DNA of 64,000 bases from Halomonas cupida (GCF_900142755.1 NZ_FRCA01000014.1:41776-105775), one strand, 5' to 3'. Counted from the first letter of the stretch, positions 1-9,032 are shown. The notes: generated by a model not told the origin, from the letters alone. Numbers and translations are program-made.

Positions 1-1958
1 AATGGTTTGCCATTGTCGGGAGGGACAGGCCAACCCAGTATGCTGATCTCCTGTGCGGCCGCAGATGGTGGAGTGAACAGCACTTCAGGGGCGCTGGCCG
101 ATCCCGCGCTGGCCTTGACGCTGCGGCTCTGCTGCGCAGGTCCCGGCGTAGCCCGATCGAGATGACGCTGAGCAGCTTGCGGTAGCGTCAGATGGGCAAC
201 CCGATGATACGGAACCCCCAGTCGCGTCGCGGCAGGGACTACTATGTTCCACTTGATGTAGCGTAGCCCCTGGCGCACATTGATCCGCCAATTCGAGGAA
301 GTCTTGTTCGGCCTCTTGAGACGCCACAGCCGTGCAGGCAATTTTACCGCGTCAACCACAGATCCAGATGCGTCTTTTACGTGCAACCCCGCCTTATATG
401 CATGACTGGATTTCAGGGTATAAAGCTGTTGGCAAACAGCACGATACTTTGCGTTGGCAGCACGATACCTTGCGGCAATATCATCATGCTGTGCACTCAA
501 CTGCTGGTACTGTTCGCTCAACTCTTGATGGTCAGCCTCAGCAGCCCTCAGTTTATCTTCCAGCTCACCAACATATTGCTGGGTCTCACTGTACTGGACG
601 TTGGCCTGGTTCAGCTTTTCTTCCAGTTCTGAAGCCTGTTGCTGGGCACCGGTATACTGTGACTCGAGCTCGTTGTATTTTTTTTGCTCAGTGCCAAGCT
701 CTTTCTGCAGTGCCGAGATCTTCTCGTTCGCCTGGTTCAGGCTATCCTGTAGCTTGTTAGCGCTATCCAGCTTGCGAACTTCCTTTGCCAACGCATCTAT
801 CTTCTTGTTGGCCGAGGTCACGTCATCGGCAAGACTCTTGGCATTTTCATCAAACACCATCAGTGTATTGATGATCTTGTTAGAGCCAAACCGGTCGAAG
901 TCAGCCGTCTTGCTTTCGGTCAGCTTCTCATCAGACGATTTCTCAAAGACAAAGAAGTCTGCGAAAGATGTGTTGTTCGGATTTATCGCTGAGAACGGGT
1001 AGCTATTGGGCACAGCTTCCACCAGGCTCCAGCCTGGATACCACTCCTCAATATCGCCCAGCACATCCCGAAAGCGGACGTATCCAGCAGACTCGTTTAT
1101 TCCTGTACGATTCCCCTGCTCGCTACTGGCATTGCTGTAAATGATGACAAATCTTGTTGAAGCAGCGAAAAGATGCTTCAAATAGTGTTCATACACCTCA
1201 TCATTGGAGAGGTGATAGATCACATCCAGAGACAGCGCCAGTTCCGACTGCACGGAGGCAGGATCGAAACTCTCGGGCTTGTAGACATGGAAGCGCTTCG
1301 AGGAGTCGTGGGCAAATGCCTGAGAGCAGTGCTCAATGATCGTTGGACTGATGTCCAATCCCGTATAATGAGGGTATTCAGCCAGAGAGAGCTGGGCCCC
1401 ATCACCGCAGCCGATCTCCAACACTGACTGAATTTCGTTCTTCCTGACAAAATGATTGAGAAAGTGAGCCTTGAACCGGGCCAGACGTCCGTATGAACCA
1501 GCGCCACTATTTCTCCCCGATGCATACCGACTTTCCCAGTATCCGGCGACATCGAAGTACTTCTTGTGGCTTAGCTCAATACTCTCGACAACGTAGAACG
1601 GCCGTTGCTTCGGCTGTACTGGTGGTAACTTATAGCCAATAGTGTGCAGTCTATCCTGTACCGACTCGGGCAGTAATCCGTCATCCAGTAGAATGATGAT
1701 TGGGCGTGCATCACTGCCTTCCAACTGGTCGAGGAATTCCTTGTTCAGCTCGCTCTGGCTGGAACTCAGAATAAACACACTGCACTGGCCAAGTACGTCA
1801 CTCGTATCGGGGACGCCTGTGTGAAGAGCTTCGGGTGACATTCGCGCAGACAAGGCCTGCATCAGAGATTCGTTGTCTCCGACAAGCCAGTAGTGCCCGC
1901 CCAACCCGAGCTCATCAAGGAAATCACACAGTTCGTGTTCCAGGTTCACCTTCTCCAT
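1..1958 (-). CDS. SAM-dependent methyltransferase with coiled coil, probable polysaccharide biosynthesis protein (C-terminus beyond window)
   Basis: The minus-strand frame from ATG 1958 stays open to base 1, giving about 652 residues with no stop, so the gene is cut by the window edge. Residues about 140-330 form a class I methyltransferase: motif I reads VLEIGCGDG, followed by YTGLDIS, the usual SAM-binding strand and acidic residue. Residues about 350-510 are a long Gln/Glu/Lys-rich coiled coil (repeated ELEEKL/ELEDKL-type heptads). A basic linker and a new domain beginning near ISILGWPVPP follow. Fusions of methyltransferase, coiled coil and glycosyltransferase are common in O-antigen and capsule loci, so the missing part may be a glycosyltransferase (inference). 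It lies 29 bp downstream of wecC on the same strand and probably belongs to the same transcript. The target of methylation cannot be told from the sequence. Confidence 0.8.
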   Translation of the reverse strand, partial: MEKVNLEHELCDFLDELGLGGHYWLVGDNESLMQALSARMSPEALHTGVPDTSDVLGQCSVFILSSSQSELNKEFLDQLEGSDARPIIILLDDGLLPESVQDRLHTIGYKLPPVQPKQRPFYVVESIELSHKKYFDVAGYWESRYASGRNSGAGSYGRLARFKAHFLNHFVRKNEIQSVLEIGCGDGAQLSLAEYPHYTGLDISPTIIEHCSQAFAHDSSKRFHVYKPESFDPASVQSELALSLDVIYHLSNDEVYEHYLKHLFAASTRFVIIYSNASSEQGNRTGINESAGYVRFRDVLGDIEEWYPGWSLVEAVPNSYPFSAINPNNTSFADFFVFEKSSDEKLTESKTADFDRFGSNKIINTLMVFDENAKSLADDVTSANKKIDALAKEVRKLDSANKLQDSLNQANEKISALQKELGTEQKKYNELESQYTGAQQQASELEEKLNQANVQYSETQQYVGELEDKLRAAEADHQELSEQYQQLSAQHDDIAARYRAANAKYRAVCQQLYTLKSSHAYKAGLHVKDASGSVVDAVKLPARLWRLKRPNKTSSNWRINVRQGLRYIKWNIVVPAATRLGVPYHRVAHLTLPQAAQRHLDRATPGPAQQSRSVKASAGSASAPEVLFTPPSAAAQEISILGWPVPPDNGKP

Positions 1959-1987
1959 TACAACCCTGCTCAATTATGATTTATATG

Positions 1988-3268
1988 TCAGGCAGCCCAG
2001 ATGCCACGGCTGTCGATGAGGTAGCACCCTTCAAGCTGTTGCGGATCGATGCTCTTGAATGGCTTGTGATCCACCAACAGGACAACGACGTCAGCACTTT
2101 CAAGTGCATCGTCTGCAGTCACCAGTGTGCACCCTTCCAGCTTGCCAGCAGGCAACGCTTCGATGTTGGGTTCAACAATCAGCGTCTGGCCCGGGTTGGA
2201 GGCAGCGATTTTCTGGGTAATGGCAAGGGCCGGGCTTTCACGCAGGTCATCGATATCCGGCTTGAAGGCCAGACCGAAGCAGGCGATGGAGACCTCCTTC
2301 GCGGTTTTCTCGGGGTTGGCCGACAGGAACTTGCCCACGGCTTCATTGACCTTGTCGATCACCCACTGAGGCTTGCCATCGTTCACCTCACGAGCAGCGC
2401 GAATCAATCGCGCCTCATCGGGGGTCTCGCTGACGATAAACCAGGGGTCAACGGCGATGCAGTGCCCACCCACACCCGGACCAGGCTGCAGGATATTGAC
2501 GCGCGGGTGACGATTGGAGAGTCGAATCAGCTCCCAGACATTGATATCCAGCTTGTCACAGATGATGGAAAGCTCATTGGCAAAGGCGATGTTCACATCA
2601 CGGAAGCTGTTCTCCGTGAGTTTGGCCATCTCCGCGGTGCGCGCCGTGGTGGTGATGCACTCCCCTTCAACGAAGATCTTGTACAGCGCAGTGGCGGCCT
2701 TCGAGCAACGCTCGGTCATGCCACCGATGACGCGGTCATTTTCCACCAGCTCGCGAATGACATGACCGGGCAATACCCGCTCCGGGCAGTGTGCGATGCG
2801 GATATCGGAATCTTCGCCATGGCTCTGTGGGAACGTCAGGTCCGGGCGAGCCTCCGCCAGGACCTCTGCCACCCGCTCTGTCGCCCCAACCGGGGAGGTG
2901 GACTCAAGAATGACCAGATTGCCCTTGTTCAACACTGGAGCAATCGCCTTGCTGGCCGCTTCGATATAGCTCAGGTCCGGCACATGGTCATTACCGCCCT
3001 CAGCCTTGAAGGGAGTAGGCACGGCAATGAGGAATGCATCCGCCGGCTCGGGGCTGGTGGTCGCGCGCAGATGGCCTTCCTTGACGGCCGCATGCACGAT
3101 CATGTCCAGCTCGGGCTCGACAATATGAATCTCGCCCTTGTTGATGGTATCCACGGCGTGCTGGTTGACGTCTACACCGACTACCTTCTTGCGACGTGAT
3201 GCGATCACAGCAGCAGTTGGCAAGCCGATATACCCCAGGCCAATAACGGAGATAGTGTTGAATTCCAT
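1988..3268 (-). CDS. wecC: UDP-N-acetyl-D-mannosamine dehydrogenase
   Basis: It oxidises UDP-ManNAc to UDP-ManNAc uronate with two NAD+, making an activated acidic sugar for surface polysaccharide in the cytoplasm. The 426-residue length fits the UDP-glucose/GDP-mannose dehydrogenase family. The N-terminal Rossmann fold shows the GLGYIGLP motif near residues 10-17. The middle carries EMAKLTENSFRDVNIAFANE, the family helix with the conserved Lys and Asn. The substrate loop GPGVGGHCIAVDPWF follows, with the catalytic Cys in GGHCIAVDP. The C-terminal domain contains the FGLAFKPDIDDLRESP signature. It lies 73 bp downstream of wecB and 29 bp upstream of the methyltransferase gene. The pairing of epimerase and dehydrogenase supports WecC over a UDP-glucose dehydrogenase. 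Confidence 0.95.
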   Translation of the reverse strand: MEFNTISVIGLGYIGLPTAAVIASRRKKVVGVDVNQHAVDTINKGEIHIVEPELDMIVHAAVKEGHLRATTSPEPADAFLIAVPTPFKAEGGNDHVPDLSYIEAASKAIAPVLNKGNLVILESTSPVGATERVAEVLAEARPDLTFPQSHGEDSDIRIAHCPERVLPGHVIRELVENDRVIGGMTERCSKAATALYKIFVEGECITTTARTAEMAKLTENSFRDVNIAFANELSIICDKLDINVWELIRLSNRHPRVNILQPGPGVGGHCIAVDPWFIVSETPDEARLIRAAREVNDGKPQWVIDKVNEAVGKFLSANPEKTAKEVSIACFGLAFKPDIDDLRESPALAITQKIAASNPGQTLIVEPNIEALPAGKLEGCTLVTADDALESADVVVLLVDHKPFKSIDPQQLEGCYLIDSRGIWAA

Positions 3269-3341
3269 AAGATATCAATCCAGATAAGCAGGAAAGTGAC
3301 TGTACAGGCGCACGGTGTCGCGCAGTTGAGATGCGCTCTTG

Positions 3342-4487
3342 TTATTGGGTAGCGAGAATGTCGAGAATACGGGCGCAGGCTTTGCCATCCCCATAGGGGT
3401 TATGGGCATAGCTCATGGCTTCGTAGGCTTGATGGTCGGTCAATAAGGTGTCGAGCTCGCCAACAATCCTGGCCACGTCGGTACCTACCAGTTTGACCGT
3501 ACCGGCCTGCACAGCCTCGGGTCGCTCTGTGGTTTCACGCATGACCAGAACGGGCTTGCCGAGTGAGGGAGCTTCTTCCTGAATGCCACCGGAGTCGGTC
3601 AGGATGATATGCGACCGGTTCATCAGGTAGACAAAGGGCAGGTAGTCCAGTGGTTCGATCAGGTGCACGTTATCGACATCGCTGAGCAGACGGTTCACCG
3701 GCTCGCGTACATTGGGATTGAGGTGCACCGGATAGACGATCTGCACCTCGGGATGCTGAGCCGCCGTATCATGCAGTGCACGACAGATGCGCTCGAAGCC
3801 CTCGCCAAAGCTTTCGCGACGATGCCCGGTGACAAGGATCAGCTTGCGATCGCTGTCCAGAAAGTCGAAATGCTCGCCGAACTGCTTCTGATAGCTATCG
3901 TTGTCTTCCAGCTTGGCAACCACATCCAGCAACGCATCGACGACGGTGTTGCCGGTCACGTGTACCTTGTCCTGAGATACCCCTTCTGCCAGCAGGTTTT
4001 CCTGCGAGCGGTCGGTCGGGGCAAAGTGCAGCTGGGCCAGTGCGCCGGTCAACTTGCGGTTGGCCTCTTCCGGCCAGGGGGAATAGATATTGCCCGTACG
4101 CAGGCCGGCTTCCACATGGGCGACCGGGATCTGCTGGTAGTAGGCAGCCAATGTTACGGCGAAGGTTGTCGCGGTATCACCGTGCACGAGAACGATGTCG
4201 GGTTTGACCTCGCTGAGGACGTCCCTCATCCCCTGCAGAATCGCGGCGGTCACATCGGTGAGATCCTGCCCCGGACGCATCACGGCGAGGTCGTAGTCCG
4301 GTACCAGAGCAAACAGGTCAAGTACCTGATCCAGCATTTCGCGATGCTGGCCAGTGACACAGACCTTGGCATCAAACCGCTCATCGGCTTGCAGGGCCAG
4401 TGCCAGTGGAGCCATCTTGATGGCTTCCGGGCGTGTACCGAAGGCACACAGCGTCTTCACCCGTTTAGACTTGGTATCCATGGTCAT
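3342..4487 (-). CDS. wecB: UDP-N-acetylglucosamine 2-epimerase (non-hydrolysing)
   Basis: It interconverts UDP-GlcNAc and UDP-ManNAc, supplying the substrate of the WecC encoded next to it. At 381 residues it matches the non-hydrolysing epimerase family. The N-terminus has FGTRPEAIKMAPL, the classic epimerase start, followed by VCVTGQHREMLDQVL. The middle shows VHGDTATTF and HVEAGLRTGNIYSPWPEE, and the C-terminal half has VTGHRRESFG and LTDSGGIQEEAPSLGKPVLVMR in succession, the UDP-binding signatures of this fold. The start at 4487 has a weak AGGA upstream; an ATG two codons in (4481) is also possible. It is 73 bp upstream of wecC and 146 bp downstream of cysNC on the same strand. Confidence 0.95.
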   Translation of the reverse strand: MTMDTKSKRVKTLCAFGTRPEAIKMAPLALALQADERFDAKVCVTGQHREMLDQVLDLFALVPDYDLAVMRPGQDLTDVTAAILQGMRDVLSEVKPDIVLVHGDTATTFAVTLAAYYQQIPVAHVEAGLRTGNIYSPWPEEANRKLTGALAQLHFAPTDRSQENLLAEGVSQDKVHVTGNTVVDALLDVVAKLEDNDSYQKQFGEHFDFLDSDRKLILVTGHRRESFGEGFERICRALHDTAAQHPEVQIVYPVHLNPNVREPVNRLLSDVDNVHLIEPLDYLPFVYLMNRSHIILTDSGGIQEEAPSLGKPVLVMRETTERPEAVQAGTVKLVGTDVARIVGELDTLLTDHQAYEAMSYAHNPYGDGKACARILDILATQ

Positions 4488-4633
4488 TGAAAATCCTGAA
4501 AATTCATCCTGCGAATTGAGATTCTACAAGTCTGCCGAAGTGGCACAGCATCGTCACTATGCCAAATCGCGCACCTGTGGCCCTTGACGAGCCTGGTTGG
4601 AGACTGCCTGCAACTTAGCCAGGCAACCTCAAC

Positions 4634-6553
4634 CTACCAGGTAATCTTCTTTATGATCTGGCTCACCAGCTCGTGCTGCTCGTAATCCGTGGTCTTCAGC
4701 GTCAATTCCGCGTTCTGCGGCACTTCATAAGGGCTATTGATACCGGTGAAGTCCTTGATCTTGCCTTCACGAGCCTTTTGATACAGCCCCTTCGGGTCAC
4801 GCTGCTCACAGACATCCAGCGGAGTGTCGACAAACGCCTCCACAAAGCCATCGTCACTAAACAGCGCACGCGCAGCCTCTCGGTCGGCACGGAACGGTGA
4901 GATAAAGGCGGTGATGACGATGATGCCTGCTTCCGCGAACAGTCGCGCGACCTCGCCTACCCGGCGGATGTTCTCGGCACGGTCACCCTCGCTCATGCCG
5001 AGGTCCTTGCACAGACCGTGACGAATGTTGTCACCATCCAGCAGCATGGTGTGGTAACCACGGCGATTCAGCTCGACCTCGAGGGCGTTGGCCAGGGTTG
5101 ACTTGCCCGAGCCGGAGAAACCGGTGAACCAGACACAGCGGCCCTTGTGGCCATTGATCTGCTCGCGCATCGCCTGAGTCACACTGGTGCGATTCCACAC
5201 CACATTGGCCTTGCTGTCGTGCTCACGGAACTCGTAGGGAAGTTCGCTATCGATCGGGCGGTGGACCATACCGGCGCCAACCGTGATGTTGGTCAGGCGA
5301 TCGATGATGATGAAGCTGCCAGTGCCCGGGCTGGTGCGGTAATCGTCCAGCGGCACCGGTGCAGTCAGCTCGACCTGGCAACGTGCAATGGTGTTGAGAT
5401 CCAGGTGGTCGGCGTGACGGTGCTCGAGAGTATTGACGTCGACCTGGAAGTCGATGGCGGTTACCTTGCCCGCCAGGTCACGAGTGGCCAGCTTGATATC
5501 GTAGAGTTTGCCGGTTTCCAGAGCCGTCTCGTGCATCCACACGATATCGGCCTCGAAGGCAGAGGTCAGTGCGACTTCATCATCAGCCGCCACAATCCAG
5601 TCGCCGCGTGAGATGTCGATCTGATCCGCCAGCGTTACGGTGATCGCCTGTCCCGGATAGGCTGCCTGCAGGTCGCCATCAAAAGTGACGATGCGTTCGA
5701 CAGACGAGGTCTTGCCCGAGGGTAACGCCATGACGCGTTGGCCCGGCTGCAATACGCCGGAGGCCAGAGTTCCGCAGTAACCACGGAAGTCCAGATTGGG
5801 GCGGTTGACATACTGGACGGGCAGACGCAGGTCGCGCAGGTTCTGATCGTGGGCGATCTCTACGCTTTCCAGCAGCTCGAGCAGCGCCGGCCCCTCGTAC
5901 CAGCCCATCGACTCGCTCCTGTTGACGACGTTGTCGCCCTTGAGCGCCGACATCGGCACGAAGCGAATATCCGGGGCATTGAGCTTTTCGGAGACAGAGC
6001 GGTACTCCTCGACGATCTCCTTGAAACGATCCTCGGAGAACTCGACGAGATCCATCTTGTTGACCGCGACCACCAGGTGCTGAATCCCCAGCAGATCGGC
6101 AATGAAGCTGTGGCGACGCGTCTGGGTCTGCACCCCGTAGCGCGCATCAATCAGGATCACCGCCAGGCTGGCGGTGGAAGCCCCCGTCGCCATGTTACGG
6201 GTGTACTGCTCATGCCCGGGGGTGTCGGCGATGATGAACTTGCGCTTGTCGGTGGAGAAGAAACGGTAGGCCACATCGATGGTGATGCCCTGCTCCCGCT
6301 CGGACTGCAGGCCATCAACCAGCAGCGCCAGGTCGACTTCTTCACCGGTGGTGCCGCTGGTCTTCGAGGCCTGGGTGATCGCCGCCAGCTGATCCTCGTA
6401 GATCATCTTCGAGTCATGCAGCAGACGCCCGATCAGGGTCGACTTGCCATCATCCACACTGCCGCAGGTAATGAACCGCAGCAGGTCCTTGTTCTCATGT
6501 TCCTTCAGATACGCTTCGATATCTTCGGAGATCAGATTTGATTGATGGGACAT
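4634..6553 (-). CDS. cysNC: Bifunctional sulfate adenylyltransferase subunit 1 / adenylylsulfate kinase
   Basis: A fusion of CysN, the GTPase subunit of ATP sulfurylase, and CysC, which phosphorylates APS to PAPS. The first P-loop is GSVDDGKST at residues 31-39, followed by DTPGHEQYTRN and NKMDL, typical of EF-Tu-like GTPases. A second P-loop, GFSGSGKST, near residue 465 begins the APS kinase domain, with LDGDNIRHGL and FISPFRADRE after it. Length is 639 residues from ATG 6553; an upstream in-frame TTG (6562) is less likely. The CysD partner subunit lies just upstream, but a four-helix-bundle gene and repeats separate the two. PAPS serves cysteine synthesis and any sulfotransferases. The polysaccharide genes downstream leave room for a role in sulfated polysaccharide. 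Confidence 0.97.
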   Translation of the reverse strand: MSHQSNLISEDIEAYLKEHENKDLLRFITCGSVDDGKSTLIGRLLHDSKMIYEDQLAAITQASKTSGTTGEEVDLALLVDGLQSEREQGITIDVAYRFFSTDKRKFIIADTPGHEQYTRNMATGASTASLAVILIDARYGVQTQTRRHSFIADLLGIQHLVVAVNKMDLVEFSEDRFKEIVEEYRSVSEKLNAPDIRFVPMSALKGDNVVNRSESMGWYEGPALLELLESVEIAHDQNLRDLRLPVQYVNRPNLDFRGYCGTLASGVLQPGQRVMALPSGKTSSVERIVTFDGDLQAAYPGQAITVTLADQIDISRGDWIVAADDEVALTSAFEADIVWMHETALETGKLYDIKLATRDLAGKVTAIDFQVDVNTLEHRHADHLDLNTIARCQVELTAPVPLDDYRTSPGTGSFIIIDRLTNITVGAGMVHRPIDSELPYEFREHDSKANVVWNRTSVTQAMREQINGHKGRCVWFTGFSGSGKSTLANALEVELNRRGYHTMLLDGDNIRHGLCKDLGMSEGDRAENIRRVGEVARLFAEAGIIVITAFISPFRADREAARALFSDDGFVEAFVDTPLDVCEQRDPKGLYQKAREGKIKDFTGINSPYEVPQNAELTLKTTDYEQHELVSQIIKKITW

Positions 6554-6566
6554 TGCCAACATCCTT

Positions 6567-6601
6567 AGCTGTAAGCTGTAAGCCGCAAGCTGTAAGCTGC
6601 T
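6567..6601. repeat. Heptad repeat array, left flank of the four-helix-bundle gene
   Basis: Imperfect 7-bp units of the type AGCTGTA are reiterated about five times (AGCTGTAAGC, AGCCGCAAGC, AGCTGTAAGC). The array sits between the cysNC start and the stop of the four-helix-bundle gene. Its sequence is the reverse complement of the array on the other side of that gene (GCTTACAGCT at 7025-7068), so the two arrays form inverted flanks. Function is unknown. Confidence 0.75.
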
Positions 6602-6644
6602 GGTAGAACCTCCCAGCCTACAGTGCCAACTTCCAGCTCTAGAT

Positions 6645-6989
6645 TCATTCGCAGTTCAGCGTATCGATCAAACTGTGGAGCATCGCGGATAGTTCCCTCG
6701 TCTCCACCAGCCACTGCCGCCCCTGTTTCTGCTCGATGTAGCCAATTTCAATGCCTATGTAGACCTGGGTTCGTAGCTCAGCACATGATCCTCGTGCAAT
6801 GTCCAGGAAGCGGCGCTTTTCCTTGTTGGATGAGCGACTCATGCCTTCTGCGATATTGCTGGGAATCGAGAGTCCTGAGCGGGTGATCTGATCTCGGAAG
6901 CCAAAATCTCGAGAGTCACGGAACGACTTGTACAGATCTGCGGATAGTCGCGCTGCACGCTTCCATACTTGCAATTTCTCGAAATTCAA
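6645..6989 (-). CDS. Four-helix-bundle protein (23S rRNA intervening-sequence protein family)
   Basis: A small protein of 114 residues resembling the four-helix-bundle/IVS-protein family (Pfam PF05635 type). Recognisable features are FEKLQVWKRA at the N-terminus, LSIPSNIAEG in the middle, and RRFLDIARGSCAELRTQ followed by an all-helical tail. The TTG at 6989 is chosen as start because a strong AGGAGG lies six bases upstream. A reading starting at 7007 would place the Shine-Dalgarno inside the gene. Family members are found inside 23S rRNA intervening sequences and as isolated genes; their role is poorly understood. Here it lies between cysD and cysNC, genes usually adjacent, and is bracketed by inverted heptad repeats. 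That suggests it came in as part of a repeat-borne insertion (inference). Confidence 0.88.
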   Translation of the reverse strand: MNFEKLQVWKRAARLSADLYKSFRDSRDFGFRDQITRSGLSIPSNIAEGMSRSSNKEKRRFLDIARGSCAELRTQVYIGIEIGYIEQKQGRQWLVETRELSAMLHSLIDTLNCE

Positions 6990-7024
6990 ATGGCTCCTCC
7001 TGAGCAATTCACCATGATCCCTGG

Positions 7025-7068
7025 CGGCATCTATTACTTATGGCTTACAGCTTATAACTTATAGCTTT
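7025..7068. repeat. Heptad repeat array, right flank of the four-helix-bundle gene
   Basis: Imperfect 7-bp units (TTATGGC, TTACAGC, TTATAAC, TTATAGC) are repeated here, inverted relative to the array at 6567-6601. It lies between the four-helix-bundle gene and the end of cysD. A short GC-rich hairpin (CGCGCC-gaa-GGCGCG, minus strand) follows at about 7073-7090, next to the cysD stop. Confidence 0.75.
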
Positions 7069-7087
7069 CTGGCGCGCCTTCGGCGCG

Positions 7088-8002
7088 TCAGAAGTAGCCT
7101 TCTCGCTTCTTCTTCTCCATGGAGCCGGCCTGGTCGTGGTCGATGGCGCGGCCGCTGCGTTCGCTGGTACGGGTCAGCAGCATTTCCTGGATGATTTCCG
7201 GAAGCGTTGCGGCTTTGGATTCGACGGCGCCGGTCAGCGGATAGCAGCCCAGGGTACGGAAGCGTACCCACTTCTCTTCGGGCACTTCGCCGGGCTCCAG
7301 CGGGAGGCGTTCGTCATCGACCATGATCAACATGCCATCGCGCTCAACCACCGGACGCGGGGCGGCGTGGTACAGCGGGACAATGGGGATCGATTCGAGG
7401 TAGATGTACTGCCAGATATCCAGCTCGGTCCAGTTGGAGAGCGGGAAGACGCGAATCGATTCGCCCTTGTTGACCTTGGCGTTGTAGGTATTCCACAACT
7501 CCGGACGCTGGCTCTTGGGCTCCCAGCGGTGGTTCTTGTCGCGGAACGAGAACACCCGCTCCTTGGCGCGGCTGGCCTCCTCATCACGGCGCGCCCCGCC
7601 AAACGCGGCATCGAAGCCATACTTGTCCAGCGCCTGCTTGAGCGCCGAGGTCTTCATGATGTCGGTGTACTTGCTGCTACCGTGGTCGAAGGGGTTGATG
7701 TTGGCTTCCACCCCTTCCTGGTTGATGTGCTCGATCAACTCCATGCCTGACTCGGCGGCCATGCGGTCACGGAACTCGATCATCTCCCGGAACTTCCAGG
7801 TGGTGTTGACGTGCATCAGCGGGAACGGGGGCGTCCCGGGATAGAAGGCCTTGCGGGCCAGATGCAGCATTACCGAGGAGTCCTTGCCGACGGAGTACAT
7901 CATTACCGGATTACGAAACTCTGCAGCCACTTCACGAATGATGTGAATGGATTCGGCTTCAAGCTGCTTGAGGTGGGTCTGACGATCTGGGGTTATTTCC
8001 AT
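7088..8002 (-). CDS. cysD: Sulfate adenylyltransferase subunit 2
   Basis: The catalytic ATP-pyrophosphatase subunit of heterodimeric ATP sulfurylase, forming APS from sulfate and ATP while CysN hydrolyses GTP. The 304-residue length is normal. The PP-loop reads SVGKDSSVML at residues 37-46. Downstream are AAFGGARRDEEASRAKERVFSF (split over residues about 134-155) and the conserved C-terminal stretch around RFRTLGCYPLTGAV, both hallmarks of CysD. The start ATG at 8002 is consistent with family alignments (EAESIHIIREVAAEF near residue 15-30). It would form an operon with cysNC, but about 535 bp of inserted sequence with a four-helix-bundle gene lies between them. Confidence 0.97.
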   Translation of the reverse strand: MEITPDRQTHLKQLEAESIHIIREVAAEFRNPVMMYSVGKDSSVMLHLARKAFYPGTPPFPLMHVNTTWKFREMIEFRDRMAAESGMELIEHINQEGVEANINPFDHGSSKYTDIMKTSALKQALDKYGFDAAFGGARRDEEASRAKERVFSFRDKNHRWEPKSQRPELWNTYNAKVNKGESIRVFPLSNWTELDIWQYIYLESIPIVPLYHAAPRPVVERDGMLIMVDDERLPLEPGEVPEEKWVRFRTLGCYPLTGAVESKAATLPEIIQEMLLTRTSERSGRAIDHDQAGSMEKKKREGYF

Positions 8003-8084
8003 ATCCGTTGTCCAGGAAGTGAGTTGCGGCGACTACTATCCCGAAGCGTTACGCCGGGAGAGCCGACAGCCACGAGACCTATGG

Positions 8085-8170
8085 CAACCAGAAGATCTAT
8101 GGCGACCAGAAGACCTGTGGTGATCAAGAGAGCTGTGGTGATCAAGAGCCCTGTGGCGATGAAATTGACC
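8085..8170. repeat. 18-bp tandem repeat between cysD and cysQ
   Basis: Four to five imperfect copies of an 18-bp unit (ctatggcgaccagaagac / ctgtggtgatcaagagag) fill most of the gap between the cysQ stop and the cysD start. The repeat occurs nowhere else in the window. It ends within about 10 bp of the cysQ stop codon, whose TGATC context resembles the TGATC of the repeat unit read on the minus strand. Confidence 0.8.
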
Positions 8171-8176
8171 GTGCGA

Positions 8177-9016
8177 TCAGCGGTTGGATAGCGCTACCTG
8201 CAAGGCATCGATCCAACGCTCGTTACGCTGGCCACAGACGATGAAGAAGGGATTGAGCACACTCTCCTGCTGATTGCAGAGAAGTGGCTCGAGCGTCTCG
8301 GCATTGAGGACCTCGCCGCCAGCGGCAGTCACAACCGCCTGGGCGGCCGCAGTATCCCACTCGCTGGTCGGTGCCAGACGCGGATAGAGGTCGGCCTTGC
8401 CTTCAGCGACCAGGCAGAGCTTGATCGAGCTGCCCATGGAAACACGTTCGTGCTCGGGCAAGCCCTCGCAGAAGGTTTCGAATTCACTGGAGCCATGAGA
8501 GCGGCTACCGACAATCTTCCAGGCTTCGCTACCCTCTTCAGGCAAGGCGCGCACTCGAATCTCGGTGGTTTCGCCACCTTCCTGTTTGAAAGCGCCCTTT
8601 CCCTGCTGGCCGTACCAGGTGATACCAAGCACCGGTGCATGCACGATGCCAAACACCGGAACACCCTGGTCGATCAAGGCGACATTGACGGTGAACTCGC
8701 CATTACGCTTGATGAATTCCTTGGTGCCATCCAGTGGGTCAAGCAACCAGTAACGCTGCCACTCGCGACGTTCAGCGTAAGAGATATCGCCGGACTCCTC
8801 GGACAGGATGGGTACATCGGGAGTCAGGCGCTGAAGCATGGCCACCAGCGAGCGATGAGACGCCAGATCTGCCTGAGTCAGTGGGCTGTCGTCGTCTTTG
8901 GTCTCGACACGAATATCCCCTTCATAGACCGCGAGAATGGCATTACCCGCTTCGACGGCACCGTTGATCAAGGCCTCACACAACGGCGCGTCAATAAAGC
9001 TCTTTGAATCGTTCAA
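8177..9016 (-). CDS. cysQ: 3'(2'),5'-bisphosphate nucleotidase
   Basis: It hydrolyses PAP (and PAPS) to AMP, removing the toxic by-product of PAPS use. It is a 279-residue member of the inositol-monophosphatase superfamily. Metal-binding motifs are LSEESGD at residues 71-77 and DPLDGTKEF at 93-101, with WDTAAAQAVVTAAGG near the C-terminus. The start is a TTG at 9016 with GGAG eight bases upstream; no ATG fits the conserved N-terminus better. It is encoded with cysD and cysNC downstream and an SLC13-type permease upstream, all in one direction. This puts PAP turnover beside PAPS synthesis. Confidence 0.93.
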   Translation of the reverse strand: MNDSKSFIDAPLCEALINGAVEAGNAILAVYEGDIRVETKDDDSPLTQADLASHRSLVAMLQRLTPDVPILSEESGDISYAERREWQRYWLLDPLDGTKEFIKRNGEFTVNVALIDQGVPVFGIVHAPVLGITWYGQQGKGAFKQEGGETTEIRVRALPEEGSEAWKIVGSRSHGSSEFETFCEGLPEHERVSMGSSIKLCLVAEGKADLYPRLAPTSEWDTAAAQAVVTAAGGEVLNAETLEPLLCNQQESVLNPFFIVCGQRNERWIDALQVALSNR

Positions 9017-9032
9017 TATTGGGCTCCAGAAA

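Noticed and set aside
1835..3199. 454-codon plus-strand frame opposite wecC
   Set aside because: Shadow of an unmistakable wecC on the other strand.
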